DNA of 64,000 nucleotides from Arcuatula senhousia (taxonomy: Eukaryota; Mollusca; Bivalvia; Mytilida; Mytilidae): NCBI GenBank assembly GCA_963971305.1, contig OZ020311.1:7130001-7194000 (forward strand), in the 5' to 3' direction. Position numbers and translations under genes: made by a program. Positions within the stretch are counted from its first letter, which is position 1; the number at the start of each line of letters is the position of its first letter. The notes below the pieces were generated by a model, which searched no databases, was not told where the DNA came from, and saw only the letters and a list, made by a program, of their open reading frames with translations. Positions 44,162 through 58,000 of the stretch are shown here, piece after piece.

Positions 44162-44852
44162 AGCATCATACCATTATACGTCCGCAAATTTTTGCGGTCG
44201 TATAAAAAAGTTATGACCCTAACTAACTTTGCATGTAATCATTAATTTGACATTGAGGTCAAAGGTCAAGGTCATATGAAGGTCATTTTGGTACACGACA
44301 CATCGTCTCATGATGATACATCTACATTATAAATATCAAAGCCCTACGTCAAAGAACAAAAAAATATGGCTCGGACATACTTTGGCTATAAAATTAGCAT
44401 TAAGTTGACCTTCAGGTCAAAGGTCAAGGTCATTTTGGTACAAAGAAAAATTGTCTCATGGTGGTACATCCACATGTCAAATATCAAAGCCCTATGTCAA
44501 AAAACAAAAAAAGTTATGACCCTGACTAACTTTGCATGTAAAATAAGCATTAACTTGACCTTGAAGTCAAAGGTCAAAGTCATATGAAGGTCATTCTGGT
44601 ACGTGACATATCGTCTTATGCTGATACATCCATATGCCAAATATCAAAGCCCTATATCAAAGGATAACAAAGTTATGACCCAGACACACTTTGCATGTAA
44701 AATTGGCATTAATTTGACCTTGAGGTCAAAGGTCAAGGTCATATGAAGGTCATTCTGGTACGCGACACATCCTCTTGTGGTGATACATCTACATGCCAAA
44801 TATCAAAGTCCTATCTCAAAGGATGTCTCCCCCTTCTGGGAAGGGGAGACAT
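41914..44852 (+). mobile_element. Family D tandem-cored element, copy D1
   Basis: 5' hairpin GTTTTAG-CACA-CTAAAAC (41926-41943), then ATGTCTCCCC (41946-41955). Core of ~155-bp units ('ttgaggtcaaaggtcaag', 'gatacatccacatg', 'caaagccctatgtcaaag'). 3' hairpin GTCTCCCC-C-TTC-TGG-GAAGGGGAGAC (44825-44850), then AT. The junctions (ccaaa | element | ataagg) rebuild the family J unit without duplication. A composite A/B block (42666-44205) sits inside. Confidence 0.8.
42666..44205 (+). mobile_element. Composite of family A ends with a family B piece, nested in D1
   Basis: Starts with a full family A 5' end (42666-42715) and carries two family A 3' hairpins (43076-43105 and 44176-44205), the second after a (GAC/AAC)n tract (44101-44160). 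Between them is a family B core segment (43363-43920) without its ends. This looks like two family A copies fused around a B fragment. Confidence 0.65.
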
Positions 44853-45229
44853 AATAAGGGCACCTTGAACTACATTTTCCACATGAATGACTGAGGTTCA
44901 AGGTTTTGTTAGGGTCCTGACATTGGGTCAGTGGGTACATCCTGGATAGTAATTAGCATCTGTACCAAAATAAGGTCATCTTTGTCTACATTTTCCACAA
45001 GACTGATTCAGGTTAAAGTTTTTGTTACCGTCCATATCTCTGCAACAGCAAGTGATAGAGATGATATTGGGTAGTTGTATAGTTGCCATTATCTCAATCA
45101 AAATTAGGTAACCTTGACCTACAATTTCCACTTGAATGACTCATGGTTTAAGGTTTGGTAAAGGTACATATCACAACAATTGCAAGTGGTAAAGAAATGA
45201 TACTGGGTCATTTGGAACATACTGTGATT

Positions 45230-45407
45230 TCATTATCATTTGTGGGGTATCAACTTTTGTGGTTTTTGTGTTGACCCATGAAATTTGATACCCAAAGAAA
45301 AGGAAATTTAATATTGATCGGTATACTGTAGATTTCATAAAGACGAATTTAAGAATCCACAAACTTGTCAATTTTCAGTACCAACGAAAATAAATGAATC
45401 CACAGTA
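45230..45407. mobile_element. Small TIR MITE (TACTGTG ends)
   Basis: 178 bp; the left end TACTGTGATTTCATT and inverted right end TACTGTGGATTCATT are near matches. Nested in a family J unit. TA is the likely target. A related, more decayed copy is at about 62320-62520. Confidence 0.65.
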
Positions 45408-45869
45408 TTGGATAGTAACCACCATATGTACCAAAATTAGGTCACCTTGACCTAGAACATTTTTTACATGAATGACTTAGGTAAAAGTTTTGTTTAAGGT
45501 CCATTCAAGAGATGATTTCCGGTCAGTGGGTACATCTTTGAAAGTAATCAGCACCTGTACCAAAAAAAATAAAGCTACCTTGACCTACATTTTCTGCACA
45601 AATGACTCTGGTTAAAGCTTTGGTAAAGGTCTATATCTCACGACTGCAAGTTGTATATAGAGGAATGATATTTGGTAAATGGGTTTATCTCAGATAATAA
45701 CAAACATCTGTTCCAGATTGAGGTCACCTTGGATTTAATTTTAATGTGACATGGAAGGAGATAAGCTGTCATGTATGACTGTGCCATTTCTTATTTCATT
45801 TTGGGAATTATCTCTACTTAGCATGTTCAAAATGTATTGCTTTATGGCCAAACAAAAACAACTGATAGA

Positions 45870-46088
45870 TTAATCATCTTTCTTTTTAAATCTGTCTAAA
45901 ACATTTCCAGATGTGACAGTCCGTTTCTGGCTTTCTCTTTCTTGTTGTTTTAAGTCAATGATTTCTTTAACTGTCTTTCTCTTATGTTCTTCCTGTACTC
46001 CTTTCTTTCTCTGAACGATCTTTGCTCCCTTACTTTTTCCTTTCATTCTATATTTAGGCTCATATTCTAATTTCTTGGGTTTCATAAA
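45870..46088 (-). CDS. WDR46: WDR46 last exon (basic tail and stop)
   Basis: Acceptor tattttttctag. 72 codons rich in Lys/Arg/Glu, then the stop at 45872-45870. Confidence 0.9.
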   Translation of the reverse strand, partial: FMKPKKLEYEPKYRMKGKSKGAKIVQRKKGVQEEHKRKTVKEIIDLKQQERESQKRTVTSGNVLDRFKKKDD

Positions 46089-49000
46089 CTAGAAAAAAAT
46101 AAATATTGTACAATATATTATGAAATAAAAGCATTTATCTTTGTACCAGAGGTGGTTACATTTTATAAATGTAGTGTTTTTTTGTGTGTGAACAACAGTC
46201 ATGGTGTTACAGCAAATAAAATGTTTCATTACCAGAAACTGAACACTAGCTCATCAATTTCCATTGGAGTACCTATTCTTAATATTTTTATTGAATGTGT
46301 AACAATGGAAGTTCTATTACTCACATCTATACAAGAGGCTCCCAGGAGCCTGAATGGCTCACCTGGTCTTGATGTCAACACTATGAAGACTTTTGTATAT
46401 CTAAATGAGCTGAATGATTAAGCAAGAAAAAGCTTTTCTCTATCTGCAATAGTTTTCATTCTAAATAAGCAAACAAGTGTGGCCACTAAAAGTATGTCTC
46501 GCCTGCCGGCACCATCACTAAAATCAACCACCTTAGCTTTCATTTCTAGATATAAACACAAATTGTGTCTGTGTAACCAGTATCAGATGCCTATGTATTA
46601 TACTTTTCAAGCAATTCATTGTCCACACAAGTATTACAAAAAGTTTTCTGCCTGAAAAAAAGACCTAAGTTCACAGAGTCACTGGACCCTAAAAATGGGG
46701 TCATGGTCACATGGCATGGAGACAGTTACGTAACCATAACCTCAACTGTCTGTATACCCAATATCAGTAGCCTAGCTATTATACTTTTCCAGCCATTCAT
46801 TGTCCACAAAAGTCTTACAAAAAAGTTAACAGCCTGAAAAAAGACCTAAGTTCACAGAGTCACTGGACCCTAAAAATGGGGTCAGGGTCACACAACATGG
46901 TGACAGGTGCATAGACCATAACCTGAACTGTCTGTATACTAAATATCAGATGCCTAGCTATTATACTTTTCCAGCAATTCATCGTCCACAAAAGTCTTAC
47001 AAAAAAGTTTACAGCCTGAAAAAAGACCTAAGTTCACAGAGTCACTGGAGCGTGAAAATGGGGTCAGGGTCACACAACATGGTAACAGGTGCATAGACCA
47101 TAACCTGAACTGTCTGTATACTAAATATCAGATGCCTAGCTATTATACTTTTCCAGCAATTCATCGTCCAAAAAAGTCTTACAAAAAAGTTTACAGCCTG
47201 AAAAAAGACCTAAGTTCACAGAGTCACTGGAGCGTGAAAATGGGGTCAGGGTCACACGGCATGATGACAGTTGCGTAGACCATAACCTGAACTGTCTGTA
47301 TACCAAATATCACATGCCTAGCTATTATACTTTTCAAGCAATTCATTGTCCACAAAAGTCTTACAAAAAAGTTTACGACGCCGCCGCCGCCGTCCCAGCA
47401 GCCGGCGGAAAGTAATACCTATGTCTCGCCTTCCGCGACTTTTCGTCGCAGGCGAGACAAAAACACAATTTTTCAACTTTTAAGGGGCTGTAACCCCTAT
47501 AAGGAGTCGTCTGACAACTTTGACCCTATGACGACTTTTGTAGAGCTAAATGAGCTAAACGTTTATGCAAGCAACAGCTTTTCTCTATCTGCAATAATTT
47601 TCATTCTATAGGCCAATAACACTATTTTTAGCCTTAAAGGGGCTGTAACCCCTATAAGGGGTCATTTGATAACTTTGACCTTATGGAGACTTTAGTAGAG
47701 CTAAATGAGCTGAACATGTAAGCAAGCAACAGCTTTTCTCTTTCTGCAATAGTTTTCATTTTATCGGCCAATAACACTACCGTATTTTTTGCCTTAAAGG
47801 GGCTGTAACCCCTATAAAGGGTCATCTGACAACTTCGACCTTATGGAGGCTTTTGTAGAGCTTAATGAGCTGAACATTTAAGCAAGCAACAGCTTTTCTC
47901 TATCTGCAATAGTTTTCATTCTATAAGGCAAAAATATGAAAAAAAGGCTATTTTTTACCTTTCAAGGGCCATAACTCCTATTAGGGTTCCTCTGACAACT
48001 TCGACCCAAGGGAGACTTTCATAAAGCTTTTTATTCTGAAGAGCCCAAGATCCTTCAGATTTTTTATATCTGTTATGGTTGCTGAGTTATAAGCCATTTT
48101 AAGTGATTTAACCCTATGTTCTATTTTTAGTAACAGCAGCCATGTTTTTTATCGAATCATTTTAAAACTAGGAAAAACTGTTTTAGCGCACTAAAACTGA
48201 TGTCTCCCCTTCCTTAAATAACATAAGTTCAACCTTGAGGTCAAAAGGTCAAAGTCACAATGACATACATTGTACAACAAATTTTTTAATAATTATACAT
48301 CTACATTCTAAAGCCCGATGTCAAAGGATAAATAAAGAAGGAATGTGTCCATGGGACACGGATGTCCCCGCTAGGCCCCAAACAGGAAGTAGATGTCTGA
48401 CAGACATGAAAGTCGCTTAGGACATACAGTTTGTCATACTGAACCATCCTACCAAGTTTCAAATCATTCTCATGTATGGTTCCTGAGAAAATCTTGACGG
48501 AAATTTTCAAGTCATGTTCACATATTTTCCAATCGGCCTAAGTCCCAAACAGGAAGAAGATGTCCGACAGGTCTCAAAATCGCTTAGGACGTACTGTTTG
48601 TCATACTGAACCAACCTACCAAGTTTCAAGTCATTCTCATGTACAGTTGCTGAGAAAAGCTTGACAGAAATTTTCATAGTCATGTTCACATATTTTCACA
48701 TGGCCTAAGTCCAAAACAGGAAGTAGATGTCCGACAGGTCTCAAAATCGCTTAGGACGTACTGTTTGTCATACTGAACCATCCTACCAAGTTTCAAGTCA
48801 TTCTCATGTACGGTTGCTGAGAAAAGCTTGACGGAAATTTTCATAGTCATGTTCACATATTTTCACATGGCCTAAGTCCCAAACAGGAAGTAGATGTCCG
48901 ACAGGTCTCAAAATCGCTTAGGACGTACCGTTTGTCATACTGAACCATCCTACCAAGTTTCAAGTCATTATCATGTACTGTTGCTGAGAAAAGCTTGACG

Positions 49001-52000
49001 GAAATTCGTACGGACGGACGGACATGAGTAAAACTTAATGCCCCCCGACATGTCTTCGCGGGGGCATAAAAAGTTATGGCCTGGAAAGCTTTGCATGCCA
49101 AATTAGTATTTATTTGACATTGTAGTCACAGGTCAAGGTCATTAACGTTTGTGACACATTGTTCCCATGATGACACATTATTATGTCAAAAATCAAAGCT
49201 TTTTGTTTAAAGGATTAAAATATATGGCCCAGACATGTTTAACCTGTAAAAATAGCATTAATTTTATCTTGAAGTCAAAGGTCAAGGTCATAAGGTCATT
49301 CTGGTAGGCGACCCATCATCTCATGGTGATACATGCACATGTCAAATATTATAGACCTATGTCAAAGAACAAAAAAGGTATGACACAGACACACTTTCCA
49401 TGTAAAATTAGCATTAATTCAACCTTTAGGTGAAGGTCATATGAAGGTCATTCAGGTTCACACCACATCATCCGATGGTGATACATCCACATGCCAAATA
49501 TAAAAGCCCTATGTCAAAGAACAAAAAAGTTATGGCCCGGAACACTTTGGATGTAAAATGAGCATTAATTTGATCTTGAGGTCAAGGTCATATGAAGTTC
49601 ATTCTGGTACACGACACATTGTCTCATGGTGATACATCCACATGCCAAATATCAAAGCCCTTTGTCAAAGAACCAAAAAAGTTATGGCCCGGAACACTTT
49701 GGATGTAAAATTAGAAATAATTTGACCTTGAGGTAAAAGGTCAAGGTCATATGAAGGTCATTCTGGTATGCAACACATCGTCTCATGGTGATACATTCAC
49801 ATGTCAAATATTATAGCCCTATGTCAAAGAACAAAAAAATTATGGCAAAGACACACTTTCCATGTAAAATTAGCATTAGTTTAACCTCTAGGTCAAAGGT
49901 CAAGGTCATACAAAGGTCATTATGGTACGCGACACATAGTCTTATGGTGATACATCCACATGCCAAATATCAAAGCCCTATGTCAAAGAACAAAAAAGAT
50001 ATGGACGAAACACTTTGGATGTAAAATTAGCATTAATTTGATCTTGAGGTCAAAGGTCAAGGTCATATGAAGTTCTTTCTGGTACGCAGCACATTGTCTC
50101 ATGGTGATACATCCACATGCCAAATATCAAAGTCCTTTGTCAAAGAACAAAAAAGTTATGGCCAGGAACACTTGGATGTAAAATTAGCATTAATTTGACC
50201 ATGAAGTAAAATGTCAAGGTCATATGAAGGTCATTCTAGTATGCGCCACCTTGTCTCATGGTGATACATCCACATGTCAAATATCAAAGTCCTTTGTCAT
50301 AGAACAAAAAAGTTATGGCTCAGAACACTTTGGATGTAAAATTAGCATTAATTTGACCTTGAGGTCAAAAGTCAAGGTCATACAAAGGTCATTCTGGTAC
50401 CCGACACATCGTCTCATGGTGATACATCCTCATGTCAAATATCAAAGCCCTATCTCAAAGGATAAAAAAGTTATGGCCCGGACACGCTTTGTATGAGAAG
50501 AAGAAGAAGAAGAAGAAGAACTAGGTATAATTGTGTTGGGATGCCAACACAGAAGTCGCCCAAAATCGCCATGGATTGTATTTCTTTCAATTCAGTACAA
50601 TAAAATATGCCTAGAAATCAAATTTCATTGAAATCAGACAAAGTTTCCATTTAAACCGGACGGGAATGTAGTAAAAATGGCCGCCATTTAAAAACCGGAA
50701 GTCGGATCAAAATTTCGATTGCACCATTGAACTCAGCATACCTGATTTACCCAGATAACCCATTTTCATGACAATCAGACAAACTTTAATTTTTTTGTCT
50801 ATTTTGAGTAACAGGCCGCCATTTTGAAACGGCGGCCATTTTGAACATTCTGAAAACTTCCTGCAAATCTTCAAATGAAGGTTAATCACTGTGCAAAGTT
50901 TCATTATCTTTAGTCAAAGCATCTCAAACTAGTTATCTGGACAAAATTACCAGGGGGCGGGGGTATAAAAATTGCCGCCATTTGAGAAAGGTAAGTCCAA
51001 TCTTAAATCCGATTTCATATTTGTACTTAGGAGACCCCATTTACCCAAACCACTCATTTCCAAAATGTTCTGATAAGTATTAGTCATTGTTGCTATTTTT
51101 AGAACAGCCGCCATTTTGAATTTCTAAACATTACGTTGCATAACTCCTTTTGGTGTTCTATAACCCTGCAAAGTTTCATAGAACTCCAACAAAGCATTTA
51201 CGAGCAAACCTTTCGGAAAAGTTCATGGATAAGGAAAATAATAATAATAATAATAAGAAACGGGGTAAAAACAATAAGTCGCCAAAACTTTGTTTTGGGC
51301 GACTTAATAAGAAGAAGAAGAACTGACACAAAAACAATATGTCTCCCCCTTCTGGGAAGGGGAGACATAATGAGGATTGTTTGTTGCCAACATGTCATAT
51401 ATCATTCCTGCAAAGTTTCAGTTAAATTGGTTCAGTGTTTCAGAGAAAAAGATTTTTGAAATTGTTAATGGAAACAGACGACGACGGACGCATAGTGATG
51501 GCATAAGCTCACATGGCCTTTGGCCAGGTGAGCCAAAAAAGGAGATTATCTTCTTGTATGAAGTAAAAAAAATTTCCTGGTATAAAAGATTTACCTGTTG
51601 AAAATTTCATATTGGCAAGATAGCAAAAATATGGTACACGTATTTATACAAAAAAAAAATGTGCAAAATAATTGTCAAAGATTTGTTAAAAACATTAAAT
51701 TCATGAAAAATAATCATTAAGTAGCAAATATCATAGATAAAAGCAATATTTCTCATAAGTAGGAGATTTCATATCCCAAAAATATGCCAACTTTCTGACC
51801 TTCACATTTTATATACTTTTTGTGTAATTTCCCTTTTTTGCAAGACATATGATCATGAAATATTTTCAGTGTTATTTCATAACAATCAGACAATATTAAC
51901 TCAAGTTATCCTACGGAAACCAAAGTGTCTACAGAGGACAACAACAATATCGCCATAACATTATACGATTGCAAAATATTTGCTGACATATGAAAAAGAA

Positions 52001-55000
52001 AAGGGAGGGAGGCTTCTACTTTATTTTTTTGTTAGTCCAAATTGTAGTTGAGGCAAGTTTTTAAATTGTAAGCACAGAACCAAGAATGTGATATGCTGGC
52101 TCTTGGTCATGTTGGACTTTTTAAAGACCCAAATTAAAATATAAATGTTTCTAGTTCTGCCTCTATTATAGAAAATTTGGAACATTTGTAACAGAGACTT
52201 ACCAATAATTTATGTGACTCTGCCACTTTTTCTTCAAAAGTTTTCTGATCTACTTGTCCTATCTTGCTAGTTTCTAAATTGATCATCTCGTAAGGTATCT
52301 ACAAATAGAATTACAACAAGTTGCTTAAAATAATTGAAAAGTTAAATACTGATTAAATATCAACTTTTTGAACAAATACTAGAAAATTGACATAGTTGGG
52401 TAGGTTAGGGTCTGTTTGCCGAAAAACAATCAAAAAAATATTTTGACAGATTTGCTTATTTAATTGAAAATATGTGTATTACTCTATTTTATTCACAAGG
52501 TTGTACGGAGCTTAAGTTTCTTCTTCTTCTTTAAGGTAAGATTTAAACGAAGAAGCCCAAAATAATTGACCCGTGACCAGCCTGGTCAATAAAATAGGGT
52601 AAGATGCGAGCGTAGCGAGCTCTTTAATGTAGAAAGTATGCCAAATTGCACCAGACTCAAAATACTATGGAAGAATAAAAAGCTACGCCGAGCGCAGCAT
52701 GATACGACCGCAACAAGTTTAACCCTGTAGGTTGGAGGCCTAATATGGATAGTCAATTGCTTTGGTCACATGAAGCCCATGGTGGACTTACAAAGCTTTT
52801 TGACACATGCATCCTGTGGTGGACTTAAAAATGCATTTTTGACACATATATATTTACATCAACATTTAATACAAGAAGCCTTATTTATATACATGTAATA
52901 ACTACAACTTAATTTTAAGTATAAAACAATTCGCCTTGACAAACTTTTAAAATTGGTGTTTTGGGCCCCTTTGACCCCTAATTTCTCGAAAACGGTAAGA
53001 GATATTGCAAATTTGATTGAAAAACGCAGCCAGGGATTTTCACAAGGATTCCAATGACTAGAAGATTTTGAAAATCGGACCAAAAATTAAAAAAGTTGAT
53101 TTTATGGGCGTGGCCTGTCTTTAGCCCCCTGTAGCAATGTAATGGTAAAATACATGTCAAAATCATTGACACATTTAGTAGACAGAATTTAATGAGCACT
53201 TCAACAAACAAAGAATTTTCAAAATTGAATGAATAATGAACATTCTACAACAGTTTTGTCAATACACCCGTTTTAGCCCCTTTGGCCCTTTTTATCTAAA
53301 ACAGTAGGGGCCACAAACCCCAAATACAAAACCAACATTCCTTTAGTGAATATAATCATCATATTTAAACTTCATAACAATTGGCTGGCCCACTACAACT
53401 TAATATTGGTAAAAAACTATCTGTCTGGACAAACTTTTATTAATGGCGTTTTTTGCCCCTTTGACCCCTAATTTCTCAAAAACGGTATGAGATATTGCAA
53501 ATCTGATTGAATAAAGCAGCCAGAGATTTTTACAAGGATTCCAATGAAAAAAAGATTTTGAAAATCGGACCACAAATAAAAAAGTTGATTTTTTTGGGTG
53601 TGGCCGCTTTTTGACCCCTTATAGCAATGTAACGGTACAAGATACGTCAAAGGTGTTGTACATTTTGTTGACAGAATTTATTGAGGAGTACAATAAAAAA
53701 AGAATGATCAAAGTCGGATGAAAAATAAACATTCTACAGACGTTTTGTCAATACACCCGTTTTAGCCCCTTTTGGCCCTTTTTTCTAAAACGGTAGGGGC
53801 CAGAAACCCCAAATGCAATACCAACCTTCCTTTAGTGGTTATAAACATCATATCAAAATTTTATAACAATTGGTTAACTACAACTAAAGTTATTCCACGG
53901 AAACCAAAGTGTCTACAGACGACGACAACGACAACGATGACGACATCGCCATAACATAATACGATCGCAAAAATTTGCGGTCGTATAAAAATCGTTCTGT
54001 CACCGGAAACATTCGATTTTCGGAAGTTTTCGAAAATGTCTGCGCGTGCTGAAAAATTGCGGGAAATAGTAATACATCGTCCAAAATTATCTCGTCCCAG
54101 GCATTATTCGAAATGATCAATGGAATAGATTATATTTTTGTATCTACGCGAGCTTTTAAGGCAATGTCATTCTCATATTATGTGAATGCTCAAATTTTAG
54201 TAAGGGAGCAACCATTGGATTTTTATGGGGGGGGGGGGGGGGGGGGCTATGGATACTTTCTTCATCTTGCCTTTTTATTGTCAGAAAAAGTCGAGCCTGG
54301 GTTTTTTTGCGTGCTTGTGCACATTTAAAAAAAAAAGCAACTATAAATGCTTTAGCCAAAAATACCATCCTGCCTTTTTTTACTCAAAGCACTGCCTTTT
54401 CATTTCTTGATTTTTGCCATCCTGCCTATTTAATTCAAAATTCACCATAGCGCCCCCCCCCCCCCCCCCTAAAAATCAAATGAATTTTCACTTTTCCCTC
54501 ATTCCGGTATTTACAAACCATATTCATCACCTATTAGTGTTTATTTTTACCTTTTCCAGCAGCATCTTCACTTCTCCTTCTCTTCTTTGTTTCTTTGTCT
54601 GGTACGGATTAGATTCCAAAGCGTCATAATTAGGCTCACCTGACCCTATTGATGAAAATGAAGAATTACAAGATATTGTTCTTTCTTTGTACTGATCTTG
54701 GCAAAAAAAAAAGGTTTGACTTGAGTTTGGCCAGCTTTTGTATAGAATATATATTGCTTTGTTACCTTTATTAATGGGCTACCTTCCCTGTATATGGATT
54801 TTCAGGGAAGCGCAGATGTTGGTTTGATAAGAGGTTTAGTATTTTCATCATTAACCAAATTTGACTCACTTAATTCATCATTGGTAGTGTGACAGGTGTG
54901 GTCTGGTAGGCAGGAACTGTTAACTCTTCCTGAGCACCTGAGTTTTGACTTAAGTTCACATTGCTGAATGAAGTTTGGTTGTAATTTGCATGTTTTGTTT

Positions 55001-58000
55001 GTTTGGTTTTTTTTTTGGTTATGGTCTTAGGTCTACTGATTTTGTCCTTGTCTTTTCAAAATTACGGATTTTGTTTGCCCCATTGATACAACTTTGCCCT
55101 GTTTCTAATTCATTCTCTCTTAAATACATTGTTGTAGTGACATGAGAAACAATTATTTGTTGTTTTTATAAACTGGTAACCTTTTTTTAATAAGATTTGA
55201 CAAACTGAATTGGAAATTGGCAGTGCAACAGGTGTGCTATTGCGGAGAGGAACCATTAACTCTTTTGCGCACCTGAATTCACTCTTGTTATGACTTATGT
55301 TCGAGTTGTTGATTTCTGTTCAGTTGATTTTGTGTTTTTTTTGTGTTTTGTGTTGCCTTGGCTGTTCTTGTTCTGGTTACCAGTTTTGTGGATGCCCTTT
55401 CAGACATTTGACACTGGAATGCCCCATCAGTGCCTCTTTGCTTCTTTCAAATCCTTTGATTATTTATTATACTATAAACACTCCTTTTATGATACTTAGA
55501 ATAACTGCTGCTATAAAGTAACAACATTTTCTGAAATACTGATTATCTTGTGCACCAAGGATGAGCTGTTACTGCTATCTTAATGCATATCAAATATAAT
55601 GTTTCCAACAAATTCCTTTATATTGAAACACGAGAAGAATTCTGCTAACTCAAAAAACACATATATTTATGTATTGGGAATAAATTTCATGCAAATTTAA
55701 ACAAGGAAAATTCTGTTAAACCTATATATACGTTGTACATTTATCAGGCATAAATTTCTTATGCCTTTAAACATGATTAAATTCTGTTATATAAAACATA
55801 TATATTTTTTGCATCTAGACAAAAAAATTCTCATACATTCAAACATCATAAAATTCTGTTAAACATAATTTTTTTTTGCATCAGGGAGAAAGTTCAAATG
55901 AATTTAAACACAAAGGACAAGGTACAGTTAGGCCCATATTTAGTTTAAACATATTTATTTATCCTGGGTTGGGAAACAAGCTCAATGCTTATGTAATTCT
56001 CTCTTCAGCTAGCAGTTTGCGAGTGTGGCCTTTGCAGTGGCCCCCATTGAGCCTACTCTTATCGAACTCTACAAAGGGGTCTTTAACGTGCATGGGGTAT
56101 TGCTCTCCACATACACAGGACAACCTTTTTTCGTCCCTTCCAAAGGACTAGCCCATATTTGGCCCCCTCTATGAAAACTTGAAAACTTGAAATGATTAAA
56201 AAATTCAAAATTGTTATGAAAAATATTTCCTATGCTATTTTGAAGTTCAAGTGAATGTACAAACTTGTTCTGATATTTTTTTTTTAAATATTATCTGACA
56301 TTGATGAAAAACAGGATGTTAAAACAAACAAAATATGTAGTTATCTGTCAAATCGGCTGAAATTGGACATATTTTGGGTCATTTTTTCAATTTTAAGATG
56401 CCTCCGCCTTCTTGACCCAGAAATTTTGTTACTGAATTCAAAAATTCACTTCAATTAAAGTCTAGATCAGTTAAGAAATCCCTGGGTCATGTAGGCGGAG
56501 GCCTTTAAAAATAACAATTTAAGCTCTAAAAATCAACATTTTTCTTGATTCTGTTGATTTACCCTATTTTTGGTGTCTATAAAATTATAAATTGAGAAGA
56601 TTATTGGAAATTGAAAGCATACTCATCAATTTTAAACATTGTACTCCATATATGAAATGTATTTCCATAAACTAATGAAATGTATTTCCATAAACTACAT
56701 AAGATTTATTTTTTCATAAAATAGGGGGCCAAATATGGCCTTAACCGTACCATGTCCTTTAAGTACTAGGCATAAAGATATCAAAATTTCAATGTTTTAC
56801 AAAAAAATATTTAATTCCGCTTATTTTAGTCAAATAATTTTTCATGTATACCTGGAATAATAAGACTAGAAAACCCATTGCTGTGACCGACACCCAGTAC
56901 ATCTTCATAAGGACAGAACTGTAACCCATAGACTGTTGATGGCATTCTGTGATACATGTATGGTGATGTTACTGTTTTTTGGCAACAATCTTTATAAATC
57001 TGAAAATATAAAAAAATATATACATACATGGTTAATTTATATAGATGTATATGTATCAATAATTGTGGCATAATTTCCATCTTAATTTGCAATTTTCAAT
57101 ATTGAGTCACAGTCCTTGTAAAGTGCTTGAAAGTTTGCCTCATTTACATCTAAATTTTACAGCCCCCTTACAGCCACGATCCAGAGGTGGTATGGACTAA
57201 AGAGTAGGCACCCCCTTCCTCTTATTGCGTAATTTTTTTATATTTTTGTGCAGATTTCAGCCAAATGGATGTAGAATCCTTTTAAAAAAAATCTGGGTTG
57301 GTCCCTGCTTATTACATAGTTTCATGTACATGTTCCCAAGCAAAGACAGTACATGTGTTAAGAACGTACCAATTAACTTGAAAAGGGGGCCTTTGTTTTT
57401 CCTTTAGAAAATATTCTGATTTTTTTTTTTTTGGAAAAAAAATTATTTTGTAGCACACATATTCTGAAAAAAGAATTTCTGCCATATAAAATAATTCTAA
57501 TAACAAAAAATAATTGTCTCTGCACCTATAAATAGAATTAAATCAAAATGTTTTAACCAGAACAAAAATCAAACCCTACCATTTTAGTTAAAAAGACCAC
57601 TCCTCACCATATAGGAAATGACATTTAAAAGAGCATTATTTCAATTTTTATAAATACAATCTGTAAAAGCGTGTTGAAGATAATGATGTTACTTTGATAA
57701 CAGTTTCACTTTTTCATTGGTAGGTAATAAAAACTGAAAATTATACTAGATACAAATCTACCTCCACATCTCTGCCTTTTGATACAGCCAGTAAATTCTG
57801 TTGACTAAAAGCCAGGTTGGCAGCCCCTAGACCTATCTTGTATGACTGTAACATTTTATAGGTCCGTAAATCCCAGATCTTCATAGTTCTGTCTATTCCT
57901 GATGTACACATGTATCTAAAGCAAGAAAAATAAACCCTGATGAACACATGTATCTACAGGAAGAAAAACTCAAGTGATTCTGTGAAGCTTATTCTAAGGT

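Larger units (their letters stand above)
41827..45740. repeat. ~145-bp tandem array (family J), interrupted by D1 and a MITE
   Basis: Units with 'ggtcagtgggtacatct', 'gtaaccagcatctgtacc' and 'ccttgacctacattttcc' lines at 41830-41913 and 44853-45740. The gap is element D1. It fills the space downstream of the WDR46 stop. Confidence 0.75.
48168..51368 (+). mobile_element. Family D element, copy D2 (nested in B5)
   Basis: 5' hairpin GTTTTAG-CGCA-CTAAAAC (48180-48197) and ATGTCTCCCC (48200-48209). About ten core units. A (GAA)n tract is split by element G1. 3' hairpin at 51341-51366. It also contains element E2. Confidence 0.85.
46332..51536 (+). mobile_element. Family B element B5, host of nested insertions, in the last WDR46 intron
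   Basis: 5' end at 46332 (CAAGAGGCTCCCAGGAGCC, GGCTCACCTGG). Core units at 46350-46469 and 47460-48167. 3' part at 51369-51536 with a GACGACGGACG tract and the hairpin GCTCACATGGCC-TTT-GGCCAGGTGAGC. The missing parts are replaced by C1 (46470-47459) and D2 (48168-51368). Confidence 0.8.

Noticed and set aside
44100..44165. Asp-rich open frame through the GAC/AAC tract
   Set aside because: It is translation of a microsatellite inside element family A, not a gene.
46619..46837. 72-aa frame and relatives at 60861 and 61204
   Set aside because: Repeated readings of family C units.
48301..49101. Several 60-82-aa minus-strand frames with similar peptides
   Set aside because: They are readings of the tandem units of element E2; the similarity comes from repeat DNA.
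49785..50496. Frames of 79 and 90 aa with similar peptides
   Set aside because: They are readings of family D tandem units and share no protein family.
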